This document shows, piece by piece, positions 42,433 through 51,396 of a DNA stretch of 64,000 bases (the first letter of the stretch is position 1; each line of letters starts with the position of its first letter). The stretch is from NCBI RefSeq assembly GCF_023091225.1, contig NZ_JAHWXM010000002.1:186001-250000 (forward strand). Direction: 5' to 3'. Under the pieces are notes generated by a model. That model made no database searches. It worked only from the letters and a program-made list of their open reading frames with translations, and was not told the DNA's origin. The translations under genes and the position numbers were made by a program. Source of the DNA: Microbacterium galbinum. GTDB lineage: Bacteria; Actinomycetota; Actinomycetes; Actinomycetales; Microbacteriaceae.

Positions 42433-42523
42433 TCGTCATCCTCTCGATCCGCCGGGACGGCTTCCCGGCACTCTCGACTCACACGACGTCGTGCTGGCGG
42501 AGGAATGATCGCAGAGACGAAAA

Positions 42524-42549
42524 AAGGCGCTGTCTAGAGACAGCGCCTT
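42524..42549 (-). terminator. Rho-independent terminator of a short minus-strand transcript
   Basis: Perfect 11-bp stem AAGGCGCTGTC / GACAGCGCCTT with a 4-nt loop; on the minus strand it is followed by a T run (TTTTTTCG). It lies between the candidate small ORF and the HNH gene and contains the small ORF's stop codon. Confidence 0.85.
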
Positions 42550-42644
42550 CTGCGCGCGGAAGAACCGCGGCGTCCCTGCGGGCAATGCCGGAGGACGTGA
42601 CGACCGAGGGCATCCATGGTGCGGATACTCGGTTGCGTGTCCAT
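42534..42644 (-). CDS. Candidate 36-residue Arg-rich small protein
   Basis: A short ORF starting MDTQPSIRTMDALGRHVL and ending with an Arg-rich tail. It has GGGAGAA 5 nt before the ATG, a -10 candidate TAGCCT at 42676-42681 giving a leader of about 25 nt, and a strong terminator overlapping its stop. Together promoter, SD, ORF and terminator make a compact transcription unit in the 338-nt gap 42433-42770, which holds no other gene. It could instead be a leader or small RNA with a chance ORF. Confidence 0.45.
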   Translation of the reverse strand: MDTQPSIRTMDALGRHVLRHCPQGRRGSSARRRRCL

Positions 42645-42770
42645 CGGCTTCTCCCGTCAGTTCGACGACGGGTTCAGGCTAACCCATTACGGACGGTGCA
42701 GGGCGAAACAGCCGGTGAACGTTCGGGCGTGTTCGCCCAGCGATCGCCCCGCCGAGCGGCTCAAGAAAGG

Positions 42771-43589
42771 TCAGCCGGCGTTGGCGCCGAGCCAACCGAT
42801 GGGCTCGACGAGTCCGCCGTTGACCCAGACCTCGAAGTGGAGGTGGTTGGCGGTCGAGCGACCGGTGCTGCCGACGTAACCGATGAGCTGGCCGGCTTCG
42901 ACGGTCTGCCCCTGCTGCACCTGACGCGAGCCGTAGATCATGTGGCCGTATGTGGTCTGCACGCGCTGGCCACCGATGACGCTGTCGAGCATGACGCAGA
43001 CGCCGTATCCGCCGATGCTCTCGGCCGAGGCGCGCACGACGCCGGCCGCGGCCGCGTAGATCGGGGTGCCCGCGGGGGCGAGCATGTCGGCGCCGTTGTG
43101 ACCGCCGCCGACCGTGCGGCTGACGTTCCAGGAGCCGAGGGGAAGCGGATAACGGACCTCGCCCGATCCGGGCGCGACGAGCGCGTAGCCCGCGGTGTTG
43201 AAGCTGGTGCTGGTGCTGGCAGCGGCGGCCTTCGCCGCCTCAGCGGCCCGTGCGGCGGCAGCTTCTTCGGCCTTCTTCTTCTCGATCTCCTCCGGCGTGG
43301 TCGCCGTGAAGGTTCCGCGATCGAGGGGAGCTGCAGTGGCCTCGGAGGCCACGACGAGCGACTGCGCGTCAACGGCGGCGAGCTGCTGGACGGTGGTGGC
43401 GGCCTCTGCCGGCTTGGTGGCGGCGTAGGCGGGCAGAGCGACGGCGGCGACCAGAGCACCGACTGCCCCGAAGATGGCGACCGACCGGATCGGCTTCGCG
43501 ATGGAGCGGGTGCCGTTCTTCCCACCGGTACGGCGGGCGACAGCGCGGTCTTCAGATTTCTTCACGGGCAATTCGTTGTCTGCGACCAA
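42771..43589 (-). CDS. M23-family (LytM-type) peptidoglycan metallopeptidase, secreted
   Basis: About 272 residues: a basic N terminus, a transmembrane/signal segment (SVAIFGAVGALVAAVALPAYA), an Ala/Glu/Lys-rich coiled region, and a C-terminal M23 domain with zinc ligands in GGHNGADM and HLHFEVW and the TTYGHM histidine. It probably cuts peptide cross-bridges in the cell wall. I chose the TTG at 43589 because CTGGAGGA lies just upstream; a GTG at 43637 would add 16 residues and a GTG at codon 10 is another option. Confidence 0.85.
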   Translation of the reverse strand: MVADNELPVKKSEDRAVARRTGGKNGTRSIAKPIRSVAIFGAVGALVAAVALPAYAATKPAEAATTVQQLAAVDAQSLVVASEATAAPLDRGTFTATTPEEIEKKKAEEAAAARAAEAAKAAAASTSTSFNTAGYALVAPGSGEVRYPLPLGSWNVSRTVGGGHNGADMLAPAGTPIYAAAAGVVRASAESIGGYGVCVMLDSVIGGQRVQTTYGHMIYGSRQVQQGQTVEAGQLIGYVGSTGRSTANHLHFEVWVNGGLVEPIGWLGANAG

Positions 43590-43831
43590 AACATCCTCCA
43601 GCGCCTGCGCGCTCGGGTAGCGCTGACTCGTCGGCACTCTGCTCTCGTGGCACGTGTGTATCTCGGGTACGTTGTGCGTTTCTCACCGCGTCGACGACGA
43701 GCCTGGGAGGCAACCGACGCGATTCATCGTCTGCGGGCTTCGCGGACGACTCGACCGAGGTTACCGGAAGATAACGATCATGTCACCCTGTGAACCTGGC
43801 AATCCTCGGAGAGCCAGTTCAGGAGCCATTT
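43590..43831 (-). promoter_or_regulatory. Long leader of the M23 peptidase gene
   Basis: This 242-nt gap precedes the peptidase. On the minus strand it has GTTATC-N4-GGTAAC at 43760-43776 and several GC-rich hairpin-forming stretches. Actinobacterial cell-wall hydrolase genes often carry long leaders (c-di-AMP riboswitches or MtrA sites). I could not match the ydaO consensus here, so no riboswitch is called. Confidence 0.3.
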
Positions 43832-44533
43832 TCAGGCAGGCTCCCCGACGAGGAAGATGTGCGAGGCCAGCTCGACGGGAAGCTCGAGCCCGTCATCCTT
43901 GCCCTCCATCTGGATCAGGACGTATCCCTCGTTGAAGCGGAAGTCGCCGCGCGCACCGGGCATGACGCCCGCGTCGCGCAGCTGCTCGAGCAGTTCGGGG
44001 TCGACCTGCGCGGGCTCGGCGAGGCGACGGACGGTGCCGTCGATCGGTTCACCCGCCGCATTCAGCTTCTGCACGAGGCCGATGACGCCCTCGTCGAAGG
44101 TGCGCGCCGGAAGGTCGCCGAGCTGGTCGAGACCGGGGATCGGGTTGCCGTAGGGCGACTCGGTCGGGTGCCCGAGGAGCTCGACGAGGCGACGCTCGAC
44201 CTGCTCGCTCATGACGTGCTCCCAGCGGCAGGCCTCTTCGTGCACGAACGCCCAGTCGAGTCCGATCACATCGGACAGGAGGCGCTCGGCGAGGCGATGC
44301 TTGCGCATCACGTCGACGGCCTTGCGGCGGCCGGCATCGGTGAGCTCGAGCGTGCGATCCTCCGAGACGATCACCAGGCCGTCGCGCTCCATCCGGCCGA
44401 CGGTCTGCGAGACCGTGGGACCCGAGTGGCCGAGGCGCTCGGAGATGCGCGCACGCAGCGGAACGATGTTCTCCTCCTCGAGTTCGAGGATGGTGCGGAG
44501 GTACATCTCCGTGGTGTCGATCAGATCCGTCAT
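43832..44533 (-). CDS. ideR: Iron-dependent repressor IdeR/DtxR
   Basis: A 233-residue metalloregulator closely resembling M. tuberculosis IdeR: N-terminal wHTH (LIDTTEMYLRTILELEEE, GPTVSQTVGRMERDGL), metal-binding dimerisation domain (KHRLAERLLSDVIGLDW, ACRWEHVMSEQVE with the Cys/His/Glu ligands), and a C-terminal SH3/FeoA-like domain. With Fe(II) it represses siderophore and iron genes. An iron-box-like sequence covers its own promoter. Confidence 0.95.
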   Translation of the reverse strand: MTDLIDTTEMYLRTILELEEENIVPLRARISERLGHSGPTVSQTVGRMERDGLVIVSEDRTLELTDAGRRKAVDVMRKHRLAERLLSDVIGLDWAFVHEEACRWEHVMSEQVERRLVELLGHPTESPYGNPIPGLDQLGDLPARTFDEGVIGLVQKLNAAGEPIDGTVRRLAEPAQVDPELLEQLRDAGVMPGARGDFRFNEGYVLIQMEGKDDGLELPVELASHIFLVGEPA

Positions 44534-44553
44534 GTTCTGGCCCTCCGAGGTTC

Positions 44554-44572
44554 TTAGGCAAGCCTACATTCC
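44554..44572. promoter_or_regulatory. DtxR/IdeR box over the ideR promoter
   Basis: TTAGGCAAGCCTACATT matches the 19-bp iron box TTAGGTTAGSCTAACCTAA at about 12 positions, with an intact left half. On the minus strand TAGGCT inside it is a good -10 for ideR, giving a leader of ~25 nt with CGGAGGG. It suggests autoregulation, and might also affect serC 63 nt away. Confidence 0.55.
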
Positions 44573-44622
44573 CGCACGGACATCGGGCTCGCGCACGGTG
44601 AAACACGCCCTGCGCGCCCCCG

Positions 44623-45747
<1,125 letters not shown>

Positions 45748-45752
45748 GGTGC

Positions 45753-45795
45753 GGGCGCGGGCCCTGAGCCCGCGCCCCTCCCCGGATGCCGGGGA
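45753..45795. terminator. Two adjacent hairpins between convergent serC and DUF3027 genes
   Basis: GGGCGCGGGC / GCCCGCGCCC with loop CCTGA (45753-45777) and TCCCCGG / CCGGGGA with loop ATG (45779-45795). There are no long T runs, but both stems are perfect and end just before the DUF3027 stop. Confidence 0.6.
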
Positions 45796-45798
45796 GGA

Positions 45799-46425
45799 TC
45801 ACTCCTCGTCGTCGGAGTCCTCGTCCGAATCGTCGTCGTCGTCGGAATCGTCTTCTTCCGAGTCGTCATCTTCCGACTCCTCATCTTCCGACTCCTCGTC
45901 CTCCGACTCGTCGTCCTCGGACTCCTCGTCGAGCTCGTCGATGTCGACACCGTCGAGATCCCCGGCGTGGAGGATGTCCGGCTCGTCGTCGTCGAGATCG
46001 TCGTCGTCGAGATCGTCATCCGCGTCGTCGCTCTCGTCGTCGGCGGCACCGTCGACCGCCGCGCCGGAATCGTCACCGGCGGCTGCGGCCTGCTCGGCCA
46101 GTTCGACCTGGTGCGCACGGTAGTCGGCGAGACGCTCGGCCCACGGCACCCACTCGGGTGCGAGAAGCGCACCGTCGCCGGGCAGCAGCTCGACCTCGAG
46201 CACCGTCGGGTCCTCGTCGTCGACCCGTGCGACCGTCACGATCCAGTACCAGCCGGGGTAGCCGGCGAGGCGGTTCTCGAAGCGCAGCGAGACCGAGCCG
46301 TCCTCCTCGGGGAGGAAGCCGGCAGCGGGGCCGATGGTGTTCGCGGGAGTGATCTCGCGCAGCGCGGCGAGCGCGAGATCGTGGGCTCCGATGAGACGCT
46401 CGTCGGCGTCAGGCTTCGAGGTCAT
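45799..46425 (-). CDS. DUF3027 protein with highly acidic tail
   Basis: A 208-residue protein. Residues 1-105 are the DUF3027 domain (ENRLAGYPGWYWIVTVARVDDE, LLAPEWVPWAERLADYR). The remainder is almost only Asp, Glu and Ser (DDDLDDDDLDDDEPD then repeats of ESEDEE). Function unknown, though the family is conserved near csp and serC in actinobacteria. Its start overlaps the end of the cold-shock gene by 17 nt. Confidence 0.88.
   Translation of the reverse strand: MTSKPDADERLIGAHDLALAALREITPANTIGPAAGFLPEEDGSVSLRFENRLAGYPGWYWIVTVARVDDEDPTVLEVELLPGDGALLAPEWVPWAERLADYRAHQVELAEQAAAAGDDSGAAVDGAADDESDDADDDLDDDDLDDDEPDILHAGDLDGVDIDELDEESEDDESEDEESEDEESEDDDSEEDDSDDDDDSDEDSDDEE
45801..45935. repeat. Degenerate ~15-bp tandem repeats encoding the acidic tail
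   Basis: Units such as CCGACTCCTCATCTT and CCGACTCCTCGTCCT repeat with small changes across the 3' end of the DUF3027 gene, each encoding (E/D)ES(E/D)(D/E). Such arrays change length readily by slippage. Confidence 0.65.
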
Positions 46426-46789
46426 CAGCGACCTTGCGCAGGACGGCCGCGATCTTGCGGCCGTGGGAGGAGGACGGGTAGCGTCCGCGACGCAGATCGC
46501 CGCCGATGCCGTCGAGCAGCTTCACGAGGTCCTCGACGATGATCGCCATGTCGTCGGCCGGCTTCCGCTTGGCCTTCGCGAGGCTCACCGGCGCTTCGAG
46601 CACGCGGACCGAGAGCGCCTGCAGACCGCGCTTGCCGTCGGCGACGCCGAACTCGACGCGGGCGCCCGCCTTGACGGCGGTGCCGGCGGGCATCGCCGAC
46701 GCATGCAGGAAGACGTCCTGGCCGTCATCGGATGCGATGAAGCCGAAGCCCTTGTCTTCGTCGTAGAACCTGACCTTGCCGGTGGGCAT
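46409..46789 (-). CDS. Cold-shock-domain protein with C-terminal extension
   Basis: A 126-residue protein: residues 1-65 are a cold-shock domain (PTGKVRFYDEDKGFGFIASDDG with RNP1, then DVFLHAS as RNP2). Residues 66-126 are an extra helical domain (VEDLVKLLDGIGGDLRRGR, KIAAVLRKVADDLEA). Typical CspA proteins stop at ~67-70 residues; the longer CspB-like form occurs in actinomycetes. A single-stranded RNA/DNA-binding role is expected. Likely operon with DUF3027. Confidence 0.92.
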   Translation of the reverse strand: MPTGKVRFYDEDKGFGFIASDDGQDVFLHASAMPAGTAVKAGARVEFGVADGKRGLQALSVRVLEAPVSLAKAKRKPADDMAIIVEDLVKLLDGIGGDLRRGRYPSSSHGRKIAAVLRKVADDLEA

Positions 46790-46896
46790 GGGAGAAACCT
46801 CGCTGAATCGGTGCAGAACAAGACAGCCGCGCACGTGCGCGACCCCCTCCAGCCTACCGGTCACCGGCCGCGAGATCTCGAAGGCCCCGGTGCGGG

Positions 46897-46902
46897 TAGG
46901 GT
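46897..46902 (+). promoter_or_regulatory. -10 element (TAGGGT) of a leaderless membrane-protein gene
   Basis: TAGGGT, 7-nt gap, ATG at 46910. Confidence 0.5.
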
Positions 46903-46909
46903 GAGACTG

Positions 46910-47182
46910 ATGAGCACGCAGAACTCCCAGCCGGATGTTCCGATCCGCCGAGTGGATCGCATCCTGGCCTTCACGGCGCTCGGCATCGCCGCGGCATCCG
47001 TCATCTGCTTCTTCGCGATCATCATCGGAACCGCGCTCGGCATGGATCAGAAGGCGTTCGGCCACGGCGCCTGGCCCGTCATCGCGTTCATTCCCTACTG
47101 GGGGCTCCCCCTCGCCTTCGCGATGATCATCACGCTGCTGACCATGAGCTTCATCCGGAAGGGTCGCGCATCGCGACCCTGA
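46910..47182 (+). CDS. Small two-helix membrane protein, hypothetical
   Basis: A 90-residue protein with two transmembrane helices (ILAFTALGIAAASVICFFAIII and VIAFIPYWGLPLAFAMIITLL) and short charged ends (IRRVDRI; IRKGRASRP). No function recognised. It is followed 13 nt later by the helicase-partner gene and probably co-transcribed. Confidence 0.75.
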   Translation: MSTQNSQPDVPIRRVDRILAFTALGIAAASVICFFAIIIGTALGMDQKAFGHGAWPVIAFIPYWGLPLAFAMIITLLTMSFIRKGRASRP

Positions 47183-47195
47183 GGGCGGCCTCGTC

Positions 47196-48905
47196 ATGAG
47201 CACGCACGCACGACCGCTGGCCGATCGCCTGGCTGCGGCGGGCGACGACGACCTCACGCGGCTCTTCGCCGCGCGCGGTGTGCGCGCCGACCCCGGGTGG
47301 CACGACTTCTTCGACGCTGCCGAGGCCCTGCTCGATCCGTCGTCACTGGCCAAGGTGCTGCCCCGGCTGACCTCGGATGAGGCGGCGGCCCTGCTGCGTG
47401 CGGACGGCGCGGGCGACGCCGGCGATCAGCGCGAGGCCCTCGACGCCCTCGCGCTCCTGACCGCCGACGGCTCGACCTGGCCGGAGCTCGCGACGGCGCT
47501 CGAGGGTCGCCCCGCCCCCGCACCGCTCGACGCATCGGCGCCGCACCCTTCCGACCCTGCGCCGTCGGCGCACGCCGCCGAGCGCGCCTTCACCACGGTC
47601 GCCGTCCTCGCCGACCTGCTGATGATCACCCGGGATGCCCCGTTCTCGCTCCTCGCGGGCGGCACCGTGAGCGCCGCGGAGAAGCGCCAGCTCGCCGAGG
47701 CGGGGATCGCGGTCGACCTGGTGGACGCCCTCGTGTCGATCGCCGTCGACGCGGGGCTCGCCACCGCGGCCGAGCGTCGACTGCGCGTGACCGCGGACGG
47801 CGACGGCTGGTTGCGCTCCTCGGCATCAGATCGCTGGACGAGACTCGCGACGTCGTTCCGCGACGCGCTCCCCCGCGGCGTGCGCACCCCGAGCGGCGGC
47901 TGGATCGCCACCGACGCCTGGATCGACGCGCACCCGTGGGATCCCGCCTGGCCCGACCGCAGCCGCGCGCTGCGCGAGACGGCCCGACTGCTCGGACTCG
48001 TCGCCGGAGACGGCAGCGAGCCCGCGTGGGCGACGCCGCTGCGCGAGGGAGCCCCCGCCGACACCTCGGCGCTCGGCGTCCTGCTGCCCGCCGAGGTCGA
48101 TCGCTTCTTCCTCCAGAACGACCTCACGGCGATCGCCCCCGGCCCCCTCGCCCCCGCGCTCGACGTGCGGCTGCGCACGATCGCCGCTCGCGAATCCGCG
48201 GCGCAGGCATCCTCCTACCGCTTCACCGCGGAGTCGATCGCGCACGCCTTCGTCGTCGGTGAGAGCGAACAGGGCATCCTCGACTTCCTCGGCGGTATCT
48301 CGCTGACGGGCATCCCGCAGCCGCTCGCCTACCTCATCGCCCAGACCGCCCAGCGTCACGGGCTGGTGCGCGTGTCGACCGACGACGAGACCGGACGCAC
48401 GCGCATCGAGAGCGACGACCGGCACCTCATCGACGCGATGGCCGTCGACCAGAGCCTGCGCCCGCTCGGCCTGACCGCTCACGTCGCCTCTCTCACCACC
48501 AAGGTCGGTCGCGACACGGTGTACTGGGCGCTCACCGATGCGCGGTACCCGGCCACGCTCATCGGCGCCGACGGCGCGCCTCTCATCGGCGACCGGCATC
48601 CGCCGCGAACGGCGACCGCGCCGGCAACCGCCGCCGTCGACTACGCGCCGTTGATCGCCCGCCTGCGCTCGCGACAGGGCCCCGACGCGGATGCCGCCTG
48701 GCTCGACCGCGAACTCGAGGCCGCCGTCCGCGCGCGTGCCGTGGTGCGCGTCACCGTGGGCATGCCCGACGGATCGACCCGAGACCTCCTCCTCGAAGCG
48801 ACCGGGCTCGGCGGCGGACGTCTGCGCGGTCGCGACCGAGCGGCCGACGTCGAGCGCACCCTGCCCGTGTCGAGCATCCGCAGCGCGACGATCGTCGCCC
48901 CGTAG
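47196..48905 (+). CDS. Helicase-associated protein (Helicase_C_3/WYL-like), partner of XPB
   Basis: A 569-residue protein without helicase motifs I or II. The N-terminal half is helical and repeat-like (DRLAAAGDDDLTRLFAARG). The middle (~340-420; AESIAHAFVVGESEQGILDFL, IAQTAQRHGLVRV) resembles the conserved helicase C-terminal domain 3. The C terminus (residues ~480-569) looks like a small beta WYL-type domain. The same gene pair, this protein then XPB, occurs in mycobacteria (Rv0862c-Rv0861c). The biochemical role is unknown. Confidence 0.8.
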   Translation: MSTHARPLADRLAAAGDDDLTRLFAARGVRADPGWHDFFDAAEALLDPSSLAKVLPRLTSDEAAALLRADGAGDAGDQREALDALALLTADGSTWPELATALEGRPAPAPLDASAPHPSDPAPSAHAAERAFTTVAVLADLLMITRDAPFSLLAGGTVSAAEKRQLAEAGIAVDLVDALVSIAVDAGLATAAERRLRVTADGDGWLRSSASDRWTRLATSFRDALPRGVRTPSGGWIATDAWIDAHPWDPAWPDRSRALRETARLLGLVAGDGSEPAWATPLREGAPADTSALGVLLPAEVDRFFLQNDLTAIAPGPLAPALDVRLRTIAARESAAQASSYRFTAESIAHAFVVGESEQGILDFLGGISLTGIPQPLAYLIAQTAQRHGLVRVSTDDETGRTRIESDDRHLIDAMAVDQSLRPLGLTAHVASLTTKVGRDTVYWALTDARYPATLIGADGAPLIGDRHPPRTATAPATAAVDYAPLIARLRSRQGPDADAAWLDRELEAAVRARAVVRVTVGMPDGSTRDLLLEATGLGGGRLRGRDRAADVERTLPVSSIRSATIVAP

Positions 48906-48928
48906 GCGCCCGCACAGCCGGGCGCGGG

Positions 48929-48934
48929 TAGGAT
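48929..48934 (+). promoter_or_regulatory. -10 element (TAGGAT) before the XPB helicase gene
   Basis: TAGGAT lies 8 nt before the ATG at 48943, so XPB may be transcribed without a leader as well as from upstream. Confidence 0.4.
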
Positions 48935-48942
48935 TGTCTGCT

Positions 48943-50598
48943 ATGTCTGATGGCCCCCTGATCGTCCAGAGCGATCGCACCGTGCTGCTCGAGGTCGCCC
49001 ACGCGGATGCCGAGAGCGCGCGCCACGAACTGGCGATCTTCGCCGAGCTCGAGCGCGCCCCCGAGCACATCCACACGTACCGCATCACACGCCTGGGACT
49101 GTGGAACGCACGCGCCGCCGGGCACACCGCCGACGACATGCTCGAGACCCTCGACCGCTGGTCGCGCTTCCCCGTGCCGCCCTCCGTGGCCGTCGATCTG
49201 AAGGAGACGGTGAACCGTTACGGCCGTCTGGTGATCGAGCGCGACGAGGAGGGCGTGCTGATCCTGCGCTCCACCGACCCCGCCGTGCTGTCGCAGGTCG
49301 CGCACAACAAGCGCATCCAGCCGCTGCTGATCGGTCACCCGACTCCCGAGACCTTCGTCGTCGACGCCTGGGCCCGCGGCCAGATCAAGCAGGAGCTCCT
49401 CAAGATCGGCTGGCCGGCCGAGGACCTCGCCGGGTACACGCCGGGCACACCGCACGAGATCGACCTCGCCGAGAGCTCGTGGAAGATCCGCCCCTACCAG
49501 CAGGATGCCGTCGACGCCTTCGCGAAGGACGGCTCCGGGGTCGTGGTGCTCCCCTGCGGCGCGGGGAAGACGATCGTCGGCGCCGGCGCGATGGCGGCGA
49601 CCAAGACGACCACGCTCATCCTCGTCACGAACACGGTGTCGGCCCGCCAGTGGCGCGACGAACTGCTCAAGCGCACGAGCCTCACCCCCGAGGAGATCGG
49701 CGAGTACTCCGGCCAGTCCAAGGAGGTCAAGCCGGTCACGATCGCGACGTACCAGATCCTCACGGCCAAGCGGAAGGGCGAGTACGCGCACCTGGCGCTC
49801 CTCGACGCGCTCGACTGGGGTCTGATCGTCTACGACGAGGTGCACCTCCTTCCCGCGCCGGTGTTCAAGCTCACCGCCGACCTGCAGGCCCGCCGCCGCA
49901 TCGGCCTGACCGCCACGCTCGTGCGCGAGGACGGTCGCGAGGGCGATGTCTTCAGCCTGATCGGCCCCAAGCGCTTCGACGCACCGTGGAAGCAGATCGA
50001 GGCGCAGGGCTTCATCTCCCCCGCCGCCTGCTACGAGGTGCGCGTCGACCTGCCACCGGACGACCGGCTCGAGTACGCGGCCGCCACCGACGACGAGCGC
50101 TATCGTCTCGCCGCCTCGGCGCCGGCCAAGATCGACGCCGTGCGGGAGCTGATCGCGAAGCACCCGGGCGAGCGGATCCTCGTGATCGGTCAGTACCTCG
50201 ACCAGCTCGAGACGCTGTCGCAGGCACTCGATGCGCCGCAGATCACCGGAGCGACACCGGTCGACGAGCGCGAGGAGCTGTACCGCCAGTTCCGCGAGGG
50301 CGAGATCGAGCTGCTCGTCGTGTCGAAGGTCGCGAACTTCTCGATCGATCTGCCCGAGGCATCCGTCGCCATCCAGGTGTCGGGATCGTTCGGATCGCGC
50401 CAGGAGGAGGCCCAGCGCCTCGGCCGTCTGCTGCGCCCGAAGCAGTCGGGTCACACCGCCAGCTTCTACACCCTGATCGCCCGCGACACGATCGACCAGG
50501 ACTACGCCCAGAACCGCCAGCGCTTCCTCGCCGAGCAGGGCTACAGCTACACGATCCTCGACGCGCACGACCTCGCCTCATCGTTCGCTGACCGCTGA
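48943..50598 (+). CDS. XPB/Ercc3-type DNA helicase
   Basis: A 551-residue SF2 3'-5' helicase. An N-terminal damage-recognition-like domain (residues ~1-165) precedes Walker A VVLPCGAGKTIVG, motif II VYDEVHLLPA, motif III GLTATLVRED (including the XPB-specific RED residues), and motif VI EEAQRLGRLLRPK. XPB acts in nucleotide excision repair in eukaryotes. Bacterial versions occur in actinomycetes and unwind damaged DNA, with no Bax1 nuclease gene seen here. Confidence 0.94.
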   Translation: MSDGPLIVQSDRTVLLEVAHADAESARHELAIFAELERAPEHIHTYRITRLGLWNARAAGHTADDMLETLDRWSRFPVPPSVAVDLKETVNRYGRLVIERDEEGVLILRSTDPAVLSQVAHNKRIQPLLIGHPTPETFVVDAWARGQIKQELLKIGWPAEDLAGYTPGTPHEIDLAESSWKIRPYQQDAVDAFAKDGSGVVVLPCGAGKTIVGAGAMAATKTTTLILVTNTVSARQWRDELLKRTSLTPEEIGEYSGQSKEVKPVTIATYQILTAKRKGEYAHLALLDALDWGLIVYDEVHLLPAPVFKLTADLQARRRIGLTATLVREDGREGDVFSLIGPKRFDAPWKQIEAQGFISPAACYEVRVDLPPDDRLEYAAATDDERYRLAASAPAKIDAVRELIAKHPGERILVIGQYLDQLETLSQALDAPQITGATPVDEREELYRQFREGEIELLVVSKVANFSIDLPEASVAIQVSGSFGSRQEEAQRLGRLLRPKQSGHTASFYTLIARDTIDQDYAQNRQRFLAEQGYSYTILDAHDLASSFADR

Positions 50599-50647
50599 TC
50601 GACGGGGCGCACCGGCAGATAATCAGCCAGAGCATCGGCGGAGTCAC

Positions 50648-50653
50648 CATAAT
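50648..50653 (+). promoter_or_regulatory. -10 element (CATAAT) of a leaderless response-regulator gene
   Basis: CATAAT, close to TATAAT, 6 nt before the ATG at 50660. Confidence 0.55.
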
Positions 50654-50659
50654 GGGGTC

Positions 50660-51352
50660 ATGACTGCTGCGCGCATCCTTGTCGTCGACGACGAGCCGAA
50701 CATCCGTGACCTGCTCTCCACGGGCCTCAGCTTCGCGGGGTTCCAGGTGAAGACGGTCGCCAACGGCGCCGCCACCATCTCGGCCGTGCTCGAGGAGGAG
50801 CCGGACCTCATCATCCTCGACGTGATGCTGCCCGACATGAACGGGTTCAGCGTCACCAAGCGACTGCGCGGCGCCGGATTCACCGCGCCGATCCTCTTCC
50901 TCACGGCGAAGGACGGCACCGACGACAAGATCGAGGGGCTGAACGCCGGCGGCGACGACTACGTGACGAAGCCGTTCAGCCTCGACGAGATCGTCGCGCG
51001 CGCCCAGGCGATCCTGCGCCGGACCATGCAGGCCGACGAGGAGTCGATCATCCGCGCCGGTGAGCTCGCGATGGATCAGGACACGCACGACGTGCACGTG
51101 GGCAAGGAGCCGATCGAGCTGAGCCCGACCGAGTTCAAGCTGCTGCGCTACCTCATGCTCAACCCGAACCGCGTGCTGTCGAAGGCCCAGATCCTCGACC
51201 ACGTGTGGGAGTACGACTTCAACGGCGACGCCGGCATCGTCGAGAGCTACATCTCGTACCTGCGCCGCAAGATCGATCCGCACACCGAGGAATCCCTCAT
51301 CCAGACCAAGCGCGGATTCGGCTACATGCTCAAGGTCGGCAAGTCCGCCTGA
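50660..51352 (+). CDS. OmpR/PhoB-family response regulator
   Basis: A 230-residue regulator. Receiver domain with the acidic pair at Asp10-Asp11, phospho-acceptor Asp54 (LIILDVMLPD), Thr in FLTAKDG and Lys in VTKPFS. C-terminal winged helix with LSPTEFKLLRYLMLNPNRV and SYISYLRRKI. Works with the kinase encoded 44 nt downstream. The regulon is unknown; it is TcrX/PrrA-like by eye. Confidence 0.93.
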   Translation: MTAARILVVDDEPNIRDLLSTGLSFAGFQVKTVANGAATISAVLEEEPDLIILDVMLPDMNGFSVTKRLRGAGFTAPILFLTAKDGTDDKIEGLNAGGDDYVTKPFSLDEIVARAQAILRRTMQADEESIIRAGELAMDQDTHDVHVGKEPIELSPTEFKLLRYLMLNPNRVLSKAQILDHVWEYDFNGDAGIVESYISYLRRKIDPHTEESLIQTKRGFGYMLKVGKSA

Positions 51353-51396
51353 CCCGAGCCCGCTCGACCAGAACCACGCCGCACCGGGAGGACCGC

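Noticed and set aside
42616..42879. 87-codon plus-strand ORF overlapping the M23 peptidase end
   Set aside because: No ribosome-binding site or leaderless -10, and it overlaps a well-supported gene.
43590..43800. ydaO/c-di-AMP riboswitch upstream of the M23 peptidase
   Set aside because: The position is right, but the conserved internal motifs could not be matched by eye; kept only as an unassigned leader.
45801..45935. CRISPR-like array
   Set aside because: The repeats are short, contiguous and in frame, encoding an acidic protein tail; there are no spacers and no cas genes.
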